Below are positions 23,755-31,384 of a stretch of 64,000 nucleotides of DNA, piece by piece. Origin of the DNA: Mesorhizobium sp. CA14 (GTDB lineage: Bacteria > Pseudomonadota > Alphaproteobacteria > Rhizobiales > Rhizobiaceae). The DNA lies in assembly GCF_020165195.1 (NCBI RefSeq), contig NZ_JAIUHR010000026.1:38364-102363 (forward strand), read 5' to 3'. The translations under genes and the position numbers were made by a program. The first letter of the stretch is position 1. Every line of letters starts with the position of its first letter. Below the pieces are notes generated by a model. That model worked only from the letters and a program-made list of their open reading frames with translations. It did no database searches and was not told the origin of the DNA.

Positions 23755-24921
23755 CTACCTGATCCGGTCGAGGATGGAAACGTAGTTGGCCACCGCTGCG
23801 CCACCCATGTTGAAGATGCCGCCGAGCTTCGCGCCCGGCACCTGGATGCCGCCGGCTTCGCCGGTCAGTTGCATGGCGGTCAGCACATGCATCGACACAC
23901 CAGTGGCGCCGATCGGGTGACCCTTGGCCTTCAGGCCGCCGGAGGGATTGACCGGCAGGCGGCCGTCCTTGGCCGTCGTGCCATCCAGCGCCAGCCTGGC
24001 GCCCTCGCCTGGCTTGGCCAAGCCCATCGCCTCATATTCGATCAACTCGGCGATGGTGAAGCAGTCATGCGTCTCGACGAAGGAGAGGTCGTCGAGCGTG
24101 ACGCCGGCCTTCTTCAACGCCTGCTCCCAGGCGCGCTCGCAGCCCTCGAAGGAGAGAATGTCGCGCTTCGACATCGGCAGGAAGTCCTGCACGTGCTCGT
24201 TGGCGCGGAAGGTCACGGCGCGGCGCATCTTGAGCGCCGTTGCGGTGTCGGTGAGCACAAGCGCGGCGGCGCCGTCCGAGACCAGCGAGCAGTCGGTGCG
24301 CTTCAGCGGACCGGCGACAAACGGGTTCTTCTCGCTTTCCTGGCGACAGAACTCATAGCCGAAATCCTTGCGCATCTGGGCGTAGGGATTGTCGACGCCG
24401 TTTTTGTGGTTTTTGGCCGCTATCGTGGCCAGCGCATCCGACTGGTCGCCATAGTGCTGGAAATAGGCCTGCGCGATCTTGCCGAAGACGCCGGCAAAGC
24501 CTGCCGGCGTGCCGCCCTCTTCCGGCAGATAGGATGCCTTGAGCAGGTTCTTGCCGATCTCGGGAGCAGGCGTCGTCGTCATCTGCTCGGCGCCGACCAC
24601 CAGCACGATGCGGGCGGCGTTGGAATCGATGGCGCGGATGCCTTGACGGACGGCGGCCGAGCCGGTGGCGCAGGCGTTCTCGACGCGGGTGGCCGGCTTG
24701 AAGCGCAGCCGGTCGTCGGCCTGCAGCACGAGGCTCGCGGTAAAATCCTGCGGCGAGAAGCCGGCGTTGAAATGGCCAAGCACGATCTCGTCGACATCGT
24801 CCGGGCCGATGCCGGCGTGGTCGAGCGCCTCGACGGCAACCTTGGTGATCAGGCCCTCCAGCGTCTCGCCCTCGAGCTTGCCGAAGCGCGAATGCGCCCA
24901 GCCGACGATGCATGCGGTCAT
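23755..24921 (-). CDS. Thiolase (acetyl-CoA acetyltransferase / SCP-x-like)
   Basis: A 388-aa thiolase-superfamily enzyme of the SCP2-thiolase-like group. The acyl-accepting Cys is in RVENACATGSAAV (residue ~86), and the C-terminal residues are in GGLKAKGHPIGATGVSM and FNMGGAAVANYVS. The THDCFTIAEL segment is characteristic of the SCP-x branch. Likely role: thiolytic cleavage or condensation of acyl-CoAs in fatty acid or ring breakdown; the chain-length preference cannot be read. The start is the ATG at 24921, preceded by GGAGG at five bases; the ATG four codons earlier is itself part of that ribosome site. It is divergent from betI. Confidence 0.88.
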   Translation of the reverse strand: MTACIVGWAHSRFGKLEGETLEGLITKVAVEALDHAGIGPDDVDEIVLGHFNAGFSPQDFTASLVLQADDRLRFKPATRVENACATGSAAVRQGIRAIDSNAARIVLVVGAEQMTTTPAPEIGKNLLKASYLPEEGGTPAGFAGVFGKIAQAYFQHYGDQSDALATIAAKNHKNGVDNPYAQMRKDFGYEFCRQESEKNPFVAGPLKRTDCSLVSDGAAALVLTDTATALKMRRAVTFRANEHVQDFLPMSKRDILSFEGCERAWEQALKKAGVTLDDLSFVETHDCFTIAELIEYEAMGLAKPGEGARLALDGTTAKDGRLPVNPSGGLKAKGHPIGATGVSMHVLTAMQLTGEAGGIQVPGAKLGGIFNMGGAAVANYVSILDRIR

Positions 24922-25052
24922 GGCAACCTCCATCTGCGCCGCAGCCTAGCACGATCCTTCGCGGCACGTGATTCAATACTGTTCAACAGTGAACCGTTTT
25001 CCAGCCCTCATCCATGGGCCAGCACGACACGATCGGTTGATCCCCGCGCCGA

Positions 25053-25080
25053 TTTTTATTGATTGACGCGTCAATAAAAA
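25053..25080 (+). promoter_or_regulatory. Probable BetI operator
   Basis: A perfect 10-bp inverted repeat, TTTTTATTGA (25053-25062) and TCAATAAAAA (25071-25080), with an inner palindrome TTGACGCGTCAA (25063-25074). It lies 28 bp before betI. Known BetI sites are inverted repeats built on ATTGA...TCAAT, so this is a strong match in pattern and position. BetI bound here would block the whole bet operon until choline is present. Confidence 0.75.
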
Positions 25081-25108
25081 ATAATCTTGGCTCGAACCGG
25101 GCGCAAAA

Positions 25109-25699
25109 ATGCCGAAAATCGGAATGGAGCCAGTGCGCCGCAAGGCGCTGATCGACGCGACGATCTCGGCGATCGGCGAGCGCGGATCGCTGGACGTGAC
25201 GATGTCGGAGATCGCCGGACGCGCCGGCGTGTCGTCGGCGCTGGCGCATCACTATTTCGGCGCCAAGGACGAGTTGCTGTTCGCGACGATGCGGCACATC
25301 CTCGCCGAGCTCAACACCGACACAAGACGCGCGTTCGGCCTCGCCGCCACGCCGCGCCAGCGCGTCTCGGCGGTCGTCGCCGTCAGCTTTTCCGACGACC
25401 AGTTCCAGCCTCAGATCATCGCCGCCTGGCTCGCCTTCTATGTCGAGGCGCAGAAATCGACTGAGCTGCGGCGGCTGTTGCGCATCTATGCGCGGCGGCT
25501 CAATTCGAACCTGATGAGCGGACTGACCGGAATCCTGCCTCGGACCGAGGCCGACCGCGTGGCGGAAGCGACCGCGGCGCTGATCGACGGGCTCTACATC
25601 CGCCGCGCGCTGAAAGACGGCGTGCCCGACGCGCAGACCGCGATCGCGCTCGTGGAAGACTATCTCGAAACCAAGCTCAACGGACGGAGCCTGCCTTGA
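25109..25699 (+). CDS. betI: BetI, choline-responsive TetR-family repressor
   Basis: A 196-aa TetR-family repressor. Residues ~10-55 are the DNA-binding helix-turn-helix (VRRKALIDATISAIGERGSLDVTMSEIAGRAGVSSALAHHYFGAKDELL), with the BetI-typical HHYFGAKDELLFATMRHIL. The remainder is the ligand-binding helical domain, ending IALVEDYLETKL as in other BetI proteins. It represses the bet genes and is released by choline. Its stop codon overlaps the start of betC (TTGA), so it is the first gene of the operon, and a BetI-like operator lies just upstream. Confidence 0.95.
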   Translation: MPKIGMEPVRRKALIDATISAIGERGSLDVTMSEIAGRAGVSSALAHHYFGAKDELLFATMRHILAELNTDTRRAFGLAATPRQRVSAVVAVSFSDDQFQPQIIAAWLAFYVEAQKSTELRRLLRIYARRLNSNLMSGLTGILPRTEADRVAEATAALIDGLYIRRALKDGVPDAQTAIALVEDYLETKLNGRSLP

Positions 25700-27225
25700 C
25701 CACCCGGCGACCCAATTTCCTGATCGTCATGGTCGATCAGCTCAACGGCACGTTCTTTCCGGACGGCCCGGCGGACTTCCTCCACGCGCCGCACCTGAAG
25801 GCGCTTGCGGCGCGCTCGGCGCGTTTCGCCAACAACTACACCGCCTCGCCGCTATGCGCGCCGGGCCGCGCCTCGTTCATGAGCGGGCAATTGCCGTCGC
25901 GCACGCAGGTCTATGACAACGCAGCCGAGTTCACGTCTTCCATTCCGACCTTCGCCCACCATCTGCGCGCCGCCGGCTACTACACCTGCCTGTCCGGCAA
26001 GATGCATTTCGTCGGGCCTGACCAGTTGCACGGTTTCGAGGAGCGGCTGACCACCGACATCTATCCAGCCGATTTCGGCTGGACACCGGATTACCGCAAG
26101 CCCGGCGAGCGCATCGACTGGTGGTATCACAATCTGGGTTCGGTCACCGGCGCCGGCGTCGCCGAGATCACCAACCAGATGGAGTACGACGACGAGGTCG
26201 TGTTCCTTGCCACGCAAAAGCTTTACCAGCTATCGCGCGAGCAGGACGATGCGGGTCACCGTCCATGGTGCCTTACCGTTTCGCTGTCGCATCCGCACGA
26301 CCCCTATGTGGCGCGCAAGCAGTATTGGGATCTCTACGAGAACTGCCAGGCGCTCGATCCTGAAACCCCGTTCATTCCGCATAACGAGCAGGATACGCAT
26401 TCGCAACGGCTCTACCGTGCCAGCGACTATCAAGCCTTCGAGATCACGCCGGAACAGGTGCGCCGTTCGCGGCGCGGCTACTTCGCCAACATTTCCTATG
26501 TCGACGACAAGCTCGGCGAGATTCTGGACGTCCTAAAGCGTACCCGCATGATGGACGACACCACCGTCCTGTTCTGCTCGGATCACGGCGACATGCTGGG
26601 CGAGCGCGGCCTGTGGTTCAAGATGAGCTTTTTCGAGGGATCTGCCCGCGTGCCGCTGATGATCGCCGGCAAGGGCGTGCCCGCCGGGCTGATCGCGGCG
26701 CCGGTTTCCAATCTCGACGTGACGCCGACGCTCTGCGATCTCGCCGGCATCGACATTGCCGCGATCGAACCGTGGACGGACGGCCAGTCGCTGCTGCCGC
26801 TGCTCGACGGCAAGGCGCGCAGCGGGCCGGTGCTGATGGAGTATGCGGCCGAAGGCTCCTATGCGCCGCTGGTCGCGATGCGCGAGGGCAAATACAAATT
26901 CGTCCATTGCGAGCTCGACGCGCCGCAGCTGTTCGATCTCGATACCGATCCGCTCGAGCGTGACAACCTCGCCGACGATCCGGCGAACGCAGCCCTGGTG
27001 GCGGCGTTCATGGACAAGGTCAGGGCCCGCTGGGACATGGCCGCCTTCGACGCCGCCGTGCGCGAAAGCCAGGCGCGCCGCTGGGTCGTCTATCCGGCGC
27101 TGCGCAACGGCGCCTACTACCCTTGGGATTTCCAGCCGCTGCAGAAGGCGTCGGAACGCTACATGCGCAACCACATGAATCTCGACAATCTCGAAGAGAG
27201 CAAACGGTATCCGAGAGGCGAATGA
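25696..27225 (+). CDS. betC: BetC, choline-sulfatase
   Basis: A 509-aa sulfatase that hydrolyses choline-O-sulfate to choline and sulfate, feeding betaine synthesis. Cys54 in SPLCAPGRASF is the C-x-P-x-R site matured to formylglycine. The metal ligands begin at MVDQLNG and recur at FCSDHGDMLGERG, and KMHFVGPDQLHGFEERLTTDIYP is distinctive of choline-sulfatases. The C-terminal tail NGAYYPWDFQPLQKASERYMRNHM is the family's hallmark extension. The start codon is TTG at 25696, overlapping the betI stop; the next ATG is too far in. Its stop overlaps the start of the dehydratase gene. Confidence 0.96.
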   Translation: MTTRRPNFLIVMVDQLNGTFFPDGPADFLHAPHLKALAARSARFANNYTASPLCAPGRASFMSGQLPSRTQVYDNAAEFTSSIPTFAHHLRAAGYYTCLSGKMHFVGPDQLHGFEERLTTDIYPADFGWTPDYRKPGERIDWWYHNLGSVTGAGVAEITNQMEYDDEVVFLATQKLYQLSREQDDAGHRPWCLTVSLSHPHDPYVARKQYWDLYENCQALDPETPFIPHNEQDTHSQRLYRASDYQAFEITPEQVRRSRRGYFANISYVDDKLGEILDVLKRTRMMDDTTVLFCSDHGDMLGERGLWFKMSFFEGSARVPLMIAGKGVPAGLIAAPVSNLDVTPTLCDLAGIDIAAIEPWTDGQSLLPLLDGKARSGPVLMEYAAEGSYAPLVAMREGKYKFVHCELDAPQLFDLDTDPLERDNLADDPANAALVAAFMDKVRARWDMAAFDAAVRESQARRWVVYPALRNGAYYPWDFQPLQKASERYMRNHMNLDNLEESKRYPRGE

Positions 27226-28226
27226 TGGCAGACATTCTCATCCCTACCCTCGACCACCTTAAGCAGGCCTATGCCGTCACCTCGACGGCCACGCAGGTGA
27301 CGCCGCTCTTGGAGTCGGCGGCTTTAGCCAAGGAGACTGGCGCCGCGCGCGTCTTCGTCAAGCCGGAGTCGCTGCAATGGGCCGGCTCCTTCAAGGTGCG
27401 CGGCGCCTATTGGCGCTTGAAGCGATTGTCGCCGGATGAGGCGAAGAAGGGAGTCGTCGCCTATTCCTCCGGCAATTTCGCGCAGGGGCTGGCGGCGGCC
27501 GGACAGGCGCTCGGCATTCCCGTCACCATCGTCATGCCGATCGACGCGCCCGCCGCCAAGCGCGACGCGACGGCCGGTTATGGCGCGCGCGTGGTGCTGA
27601 CCGATCATGGCAACCGCGCGCGTGAGGAGGTTGCGGCCTCAAAGGCGCGCGAGATCGCCGAGACCGAGCACCTCACCTTGCTGCATCCCTTCGACGATCC
27701 GGAGATCGTCGCCGGCCAGGCCGGCGCCGGGCTGGAAGCGCTCGACCAGTTGGCCATGAAGAAGGCGCATGCCGATCTGGTGTTCTGCTCGGTCGGCGGC
27801 GGCGGACTGATCGGCGGTGTTTCCCTAGCCTTCCACTATCTGTCGCCGGAGACCGAGATCATCGCCGTCGAGCCGGAGGGTTTCAACGGCATGGGCTCGT
27901 CTCTGGCGCATGGCGCGATCGAAACCATGCCGATCGGGCCGAAATCGATCTGCGACGGGCTGATGGCGCGCAAGCCCGGCGACGCGCCCTTCGCGGCGGT
28001 GACTGCCGCCGGCGTGCGCGGCGTCACCGTCGACGACGCATCGGTGCGGCGGGCGATGAAGATCGCCTTCGAGCGGATGAAGCTGGTGCTGGAGCCGTCC
28101 GGCGCGGCGTCGCTCGCGGCGCTGCTCGGCGGCAAGGTGGATGTGAAGAACAAGACGGTCCTTGTGGTCGCAACCGGCGGCAATGTCTCGCTCGCCGATT
28201 TTATGGCGCATATGAACAATGCTTGA
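27222..28226 (+). CDS. Serine/threonine dehydratase-like PLP enzyme embedded in the bet operon
   Basis: A 334-aa fold-type II PLP enzyme of the threonine/serine dehydratase group. The PLP lysine is Lys58 in WAGSFKVRGAYW, the phosphate-binding loop is SVGGGGLIGGVSLAF, and SSGNFAQGLAAAGQALG and VEPEGFNG are typical. There is no C-terminal ACT domain, so this is the short, catabolic or racemase-like form and not the biosynthetic IlvA. It would deaminate serine to pyruvate or threonine to 2-oxobutyrate; a racemase or related hydroxy-amino acid lyase cannot be excluded. It overlaps betC by four bases and betA by eight, so it is a true operon member. Serine is downstream of betaine demethylation, which gives a plausible reason for the linkage. 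Confidence 0.85.
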   Translation: MMADILIPTLDHLKQAYAVTSTATQVTPLLESAALAKETGAARVFVKPESLQWAGSFKVRGAYWRLKRLSPDEAKKGVVAYSSGNFAQGLAAAGQALGIPVTIVMPIDAPAAKRDATAGYGARVVLTDHGNRAREEVAASKAREIAETEHLTLLHPFDDPEIVAGQAGAGLEALDQLAMKKAHADLVFCSVGGGGLIGGVSLAFHYLSPETEIIAVEPEGFNGMGSSLAHGAIETMPIGPKSICDGLMARKPGDAPFAAVTAAGVRGVTVDDASVRRAMKIAFERMKLVLEPSGAASLAALLGGKVDVKNKTVLVVATGGNVSLADFMAHMNNA

Positions 28227-29871
28227 AGCGGATTTCGTCATCATCGGCTCCGGCTCCGCCGGCTCGGCCATGGCCTACCGGCTGTCGGAAGACGGCAAGC
28301 ACTCGGTGATCGTCATCGAGTTCGGCGGGACCGATATGGGTCCGCTGATCCAGATGCCTTCGGCGCTATCGATCCCGCTCAACATGAGCCTCTACGACTG
28401 GGGTTTTGCGAGTGAGCCCGAGCCGCATCTTGGCGGGCGCGTGCTCGCCACCCCGCGCGGCAAGGTGATCGGCGGCTCGTCCTCGATCAACGGCATGGTC
28501 TATGTGCGCGGGCATGCGCGCGACTTCGACCACTGGGCCGAACAGGGTGCCGCCGGCTGGGCGTTCGCCGACGTGCTCCCCTATTTCAAGCGCATGGAGG
28601 ATTCCAACGGCGGCGAGGACGGCTGGCGAGGCAAAGGCGGCCCGCTGCATGTGCAGCGCGGCACACGCAAGAACCCGCTCTATGGTGCGTTCATGGAGGC
28701 AGGCCGCCAGGCCGGTTTCGAGCTGACCGACGACTATAACGGCTCGAAGCAGGAAGGTTTCGGGCCGATGGAGCAGACCATTCTTGGCGGTCGCCGCTGG
28801 TCGGCGGCGAACGCCTATCTGAAGCCGGCTCTCAGACGCAAAAACGTTAGCCTGCTCAAGGGCTTCGCCCGGCGCGTGGTGATCGAGAATCAACGCGCGA
28901 TCGGCGTCGAGATCGAAGCCAACAAAAAGATTCAGGTCGTTAAGGCGCGGCGCGAGGTGATCGTCGCGGCGTCGTCGATCAATTCGCCGAAGATTCTCAT
29001 GCTGTCCGGCATCGGCCCGGGCGCGCATCTCCAAGAAAACGGCGTTCGGGTGGTTGCCGACCGGCCGGGCGTCGGCGCTAATTTGCAGGATCATCTGGAG
29101 CTTTATATCCAGCAAGAATCCACCAGGCCGATCACGCTGAACTCGGTGCTCAATCCTTTCTCCAAGGCGTTGATCGGCGCGCAATGGCTGTTCTTCAAGA
29201 GCGGGCTCGGCGCCACCAACCATTTCGAGGCGGCGGCCTTCGTGCGTTCACAGGCCGGCGTCGACTACCCCGATATCCAGTACCACTTCATCCCGGCGGC
29301 CGTGCGCTATGACGGCAAGTCGGCGGCGAAGTCGCACGGCTTCCAGGCGCATGTCGGCCCGATGCGCTCGAAGTCCCGCGGCTCGGTGATGCTGCGCTCG
29401 CCCGACCCGAAAACGAAGCCGGTGATCCGCTTCAACTACATGTCGCATCCGGACGACTGGAGCGAGTTCCGCCACTGCATCCGGCTGACGCGCGAGATCT
29501 TCGGCCAGAAAGCCTTCGACGGCTTTCGCGGCAAGGAGATTTCGCCGGGCAGCCAAGTGCAGACCGACGACGAGCTCGACGCTTTCATTCGCGACCACGC
29601 CGAAAGCGCCTACCATCCCTGCGGCACCTGCAGGATGGGCCGCGCCGACGACCTGACCGCCGTCGTCGATCCCGAATGCCGGGTAATCGGCGTCGAGGGC
29701 CTGCGCGTCGCCGACTCCTCGATCTTCCCGCGGGTGACCAACGGCAATCTCAACGCGCCTTCGATCATGACCGGCGAAAAGGCGTCCGATCACATCCTTG
29801 GCCGAACGCCGCTGGCGCCATCCAATCAGGAACCGTGGATCAATCCGCGCTGGCAGGTGGCGGACCGATAG
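28219..29871 (+). CDS. betA: BetA, choline dehydrogenase (GMC oxidoreductase)
   Basis: A 550-aa FAD enzyme oxidising choline to betaine aldehyde (and further), passing electrons to the respiratory chain from the inner membrane face. The N-terminal dinucleotide-binding motif is FVIIGSGSAGSAMAYRLSED, the GMC signature is RGKVIGGSSSINGMVYVRGHARDFD, and the active-site segment ESAYHPCGTCRMG is present, along with the C-terminal VTNGNLNAPSIMTGEKASDHILG. Length is normal. The ATG at 28219 overlaps the end of the dehydratase gene. betB follows after 49 bp. Confidence 0.96.
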   Translation: MLEADFVIIGSGSAGSAMAYRLSEDGKHSVIVIEFGGTDMGPLIQMPSALSIPLNMSLYDWGFASEPEPHLGGRVLATPRGKVIGGSSSINGMVYVRGHARDFDHWAEQGAAGWAFADVLPYFKRMEDSNGGEDGWRGKGGPLHVQRGTRKNPLYGAFMEAGRQAGFELTDDYNGSKQEGFGPMEQTILGGRRWSAANAYLKPALRRKNVSLLKGFARRVVIENQRAIGVEIEANKKIQVVKARREVIVAASSINSPKILMLSGIGPGAHLQENGVRVVADRPGVGANLQDHLELYIQQESTRPITLNSVLNPFSKALIGAQWLFFKSGLGATNHFEAAAFVRSQAGVDYPDIQYHFIPAAVRYDGKSAAKSHGFQAHVGPMRSKSRGSVMLRSPDPKTKPVIRFNYMSHPDDWSEFRHCIRLTREIFGQKAFDGFRGKEISPGSQVQTDDELDAFIRDHAESAYHPCGTCRMGRADDLTAVVDPECRVIGVEGLRVADSSIFPRVTNGNLNAPSIMTGEKASDHILGRTPLAPSNQEPWINPRWQVADR

Positions 29872-29920
29872 GGCATTGTCGGGCAGACCGCCCGATCGGC
29901 CAACAGTTCTGGAGAAAGCC

Positions 29921-31384
29921 ATGCGCGCCCAACCGACGGCATCGCACTACGTCAACGGCCGCTACATCGAGGACGAAGGCGGTGCGCCGCTGCCAGTGAT
30001 CTATCCGGCGACGGGCGAGACCATCGCGACACTGCATTCAGCGACGCCGAACGTTCTGGAGTTGGCGATCGAGGCCGCGCGCGCCGCGCAGCCGGCCTGG
30101 GCGCGGCTGAAGCCGGTCGAGCGCGGTCGCATCCTGCGCCGCGCCGCCGACATCCTGCGCGCGCGTAACGCCGACCTCGCCCGCATCGAAACACTGGACA
30201 CCGGCAAGGCGATCCAGGAGACGCTGGTGGCGGACGCGCCTTCGGCCGCCGACTGCCTGGAGTATTTCGCCGGCGCGGTCGCCGCCTTCAATGGCGAGAT
30301 GATCGATCTCGGCGGACCCTTCGCCTACACGCGGCGGGAGCCGCTCGGCGTTTGCGTCGGCATCGGCGCCTGGAACTATCCGATCCAGATCGCGGGCTGG
30401 AAGTCGGCGCCGGCTTTGGCCATGGGCAATGGCATGGTGTTCAAGCCATCGGAGAACACGCCGCTATCGGCGCTGGCGCTGGCCGAGATCTATTCAGAGG
30501 CCGGCCTGCCCGACGGGTTGTTCAACGTCGTGCAGGGTTATGGCGATGTCGGCGCCGGTCTCGTCGGCCATGATGTCGTGGCAAAAGTTTCGGTGACCGG
30601 CTCGGTGCCGACTGGCCGCAAGGTGCTGTCGCTTGCCGGCTCGAAGATGAAGCACGCGACGATGGAGCTCGGCGGCAAGTCGCCGCTGATCGTCTTCGAC
30701 GACGCCGATGTCGAGAATGCCATCGGCGGCGCCATGCTCGGCAATTTTTACTCCACCGGCCAGATCTGCTCGAACGGCACGCGCGTCTTCGTGCAGAAGG
30801 GCATTCATGACCGCTTCGTCGAGCGGCTTGTCGAGCGCACCAAGAAGATCCGCATCGGCGATCCGCTCGATCCGGAAACGCAGATGGGTCCGCTGGTCAA
30901 CAAGGCGCAGCAGGACAAGGTCGTTTCCTATATCGAAGCCGGCAAGCAGGATGGCGCCAGCCTGGCCTGCGGCGGCAATTTGCCGTCGCTGCAGGGTTTC
31001 GAAGGCGGTTTTTTCGTCGAGCCGACGGTGTTCACCAATGTCGCCGACACCATGCGGATCGCGCGCGAGGAGATTTTCGGACCGGTGATGAGCGTGCTCA
31101 AATTCGACAGCGAGGACGAGGTGATCGAGCGCGCCAACGACACCGAATTCGGGCTCGCGGCAGGCGTGTTCACCCGCGACCTGGCGCGCGCGCATCGCGT
31201 CATAGCCGAGCTGCAGGCCGGCACCTGCTGGATCAACGCCTACAATCTAACGCCGGTGGAAATGCCCTTCGGCGGGGTCAAGCAGTCCGGCATCGGCCGT
31301 GAGAATTCGCTTGCCGCGCTGGCGCATTACTCGCAGCTGAAGGCGGTTTATGTCGAGACGGGAGACGTGGCGGCGCCCTACTGA
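29921..31384 (+). CDS. betB: BetB, betaine aldehyde dehydrogenase
   Basis: A 487-aa NAD(P)-dependent aldehyde dehydrogenase making glycine betaine, the osmoprotectant end product of the operon. NAD-binding IGAWNYPIQIAGWKSAPALAMGNGMVFKPSENTP, the general-base motif MELGGKSPLIV and the nucleophile Cys in FYSTGQICSNGTRVF are all present, as is the C-terminal PFGGVKQSGIGRENS. The start is the ATG at 29921 with GGAGAAAG before it; an upstream in-frame start would overlap betA and adds non-family residues. It converges on, and overlaps by 7 bp, the guanylyltransferase fusion gene, so no separate terminator exists at this end. Confidence 0.95.
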   Translation: MRAQPTASHYVNGRYIEDEGGAPLPVIYPATGETIATLHSATPNVLELAIEAARAAQPAWARLKPVERGRILRRAADILRARNADLARIETLDTGKAIQETLVADAPSAADCLEYFAGAVAAFNGEMIDLGGPFAYTRREPLGVCVGIGAWNYPIQIAGWKSAPALAMGNGMVFKPSENTPLSALALAEIYSEAGLPDGLFNVVQGYGDVGAGLVGHDVVAKVSVTGSVPTGRKVLSLAGSKMKHATMELGGKSPLIVFDDADVENAIGGAMLGNFYSTGQICSNGTRVFVQKGIHDRFVERLVERTKKIRIGDPLDPETQMGPLVNKAQQDKVVSYIEAGKQDGASLACGGNLPSLQGFEGGFFVEPTVFTNVADTMRIAREEIFGPVMSVLKFDSEDEVIERANDTEFGLAAGVFTRDLARAHRVIAELQAGTCWINAYNLTPVEMPFGGVKQSGIGRENSLAALAHYSQLKAVYVETGDVAAPY

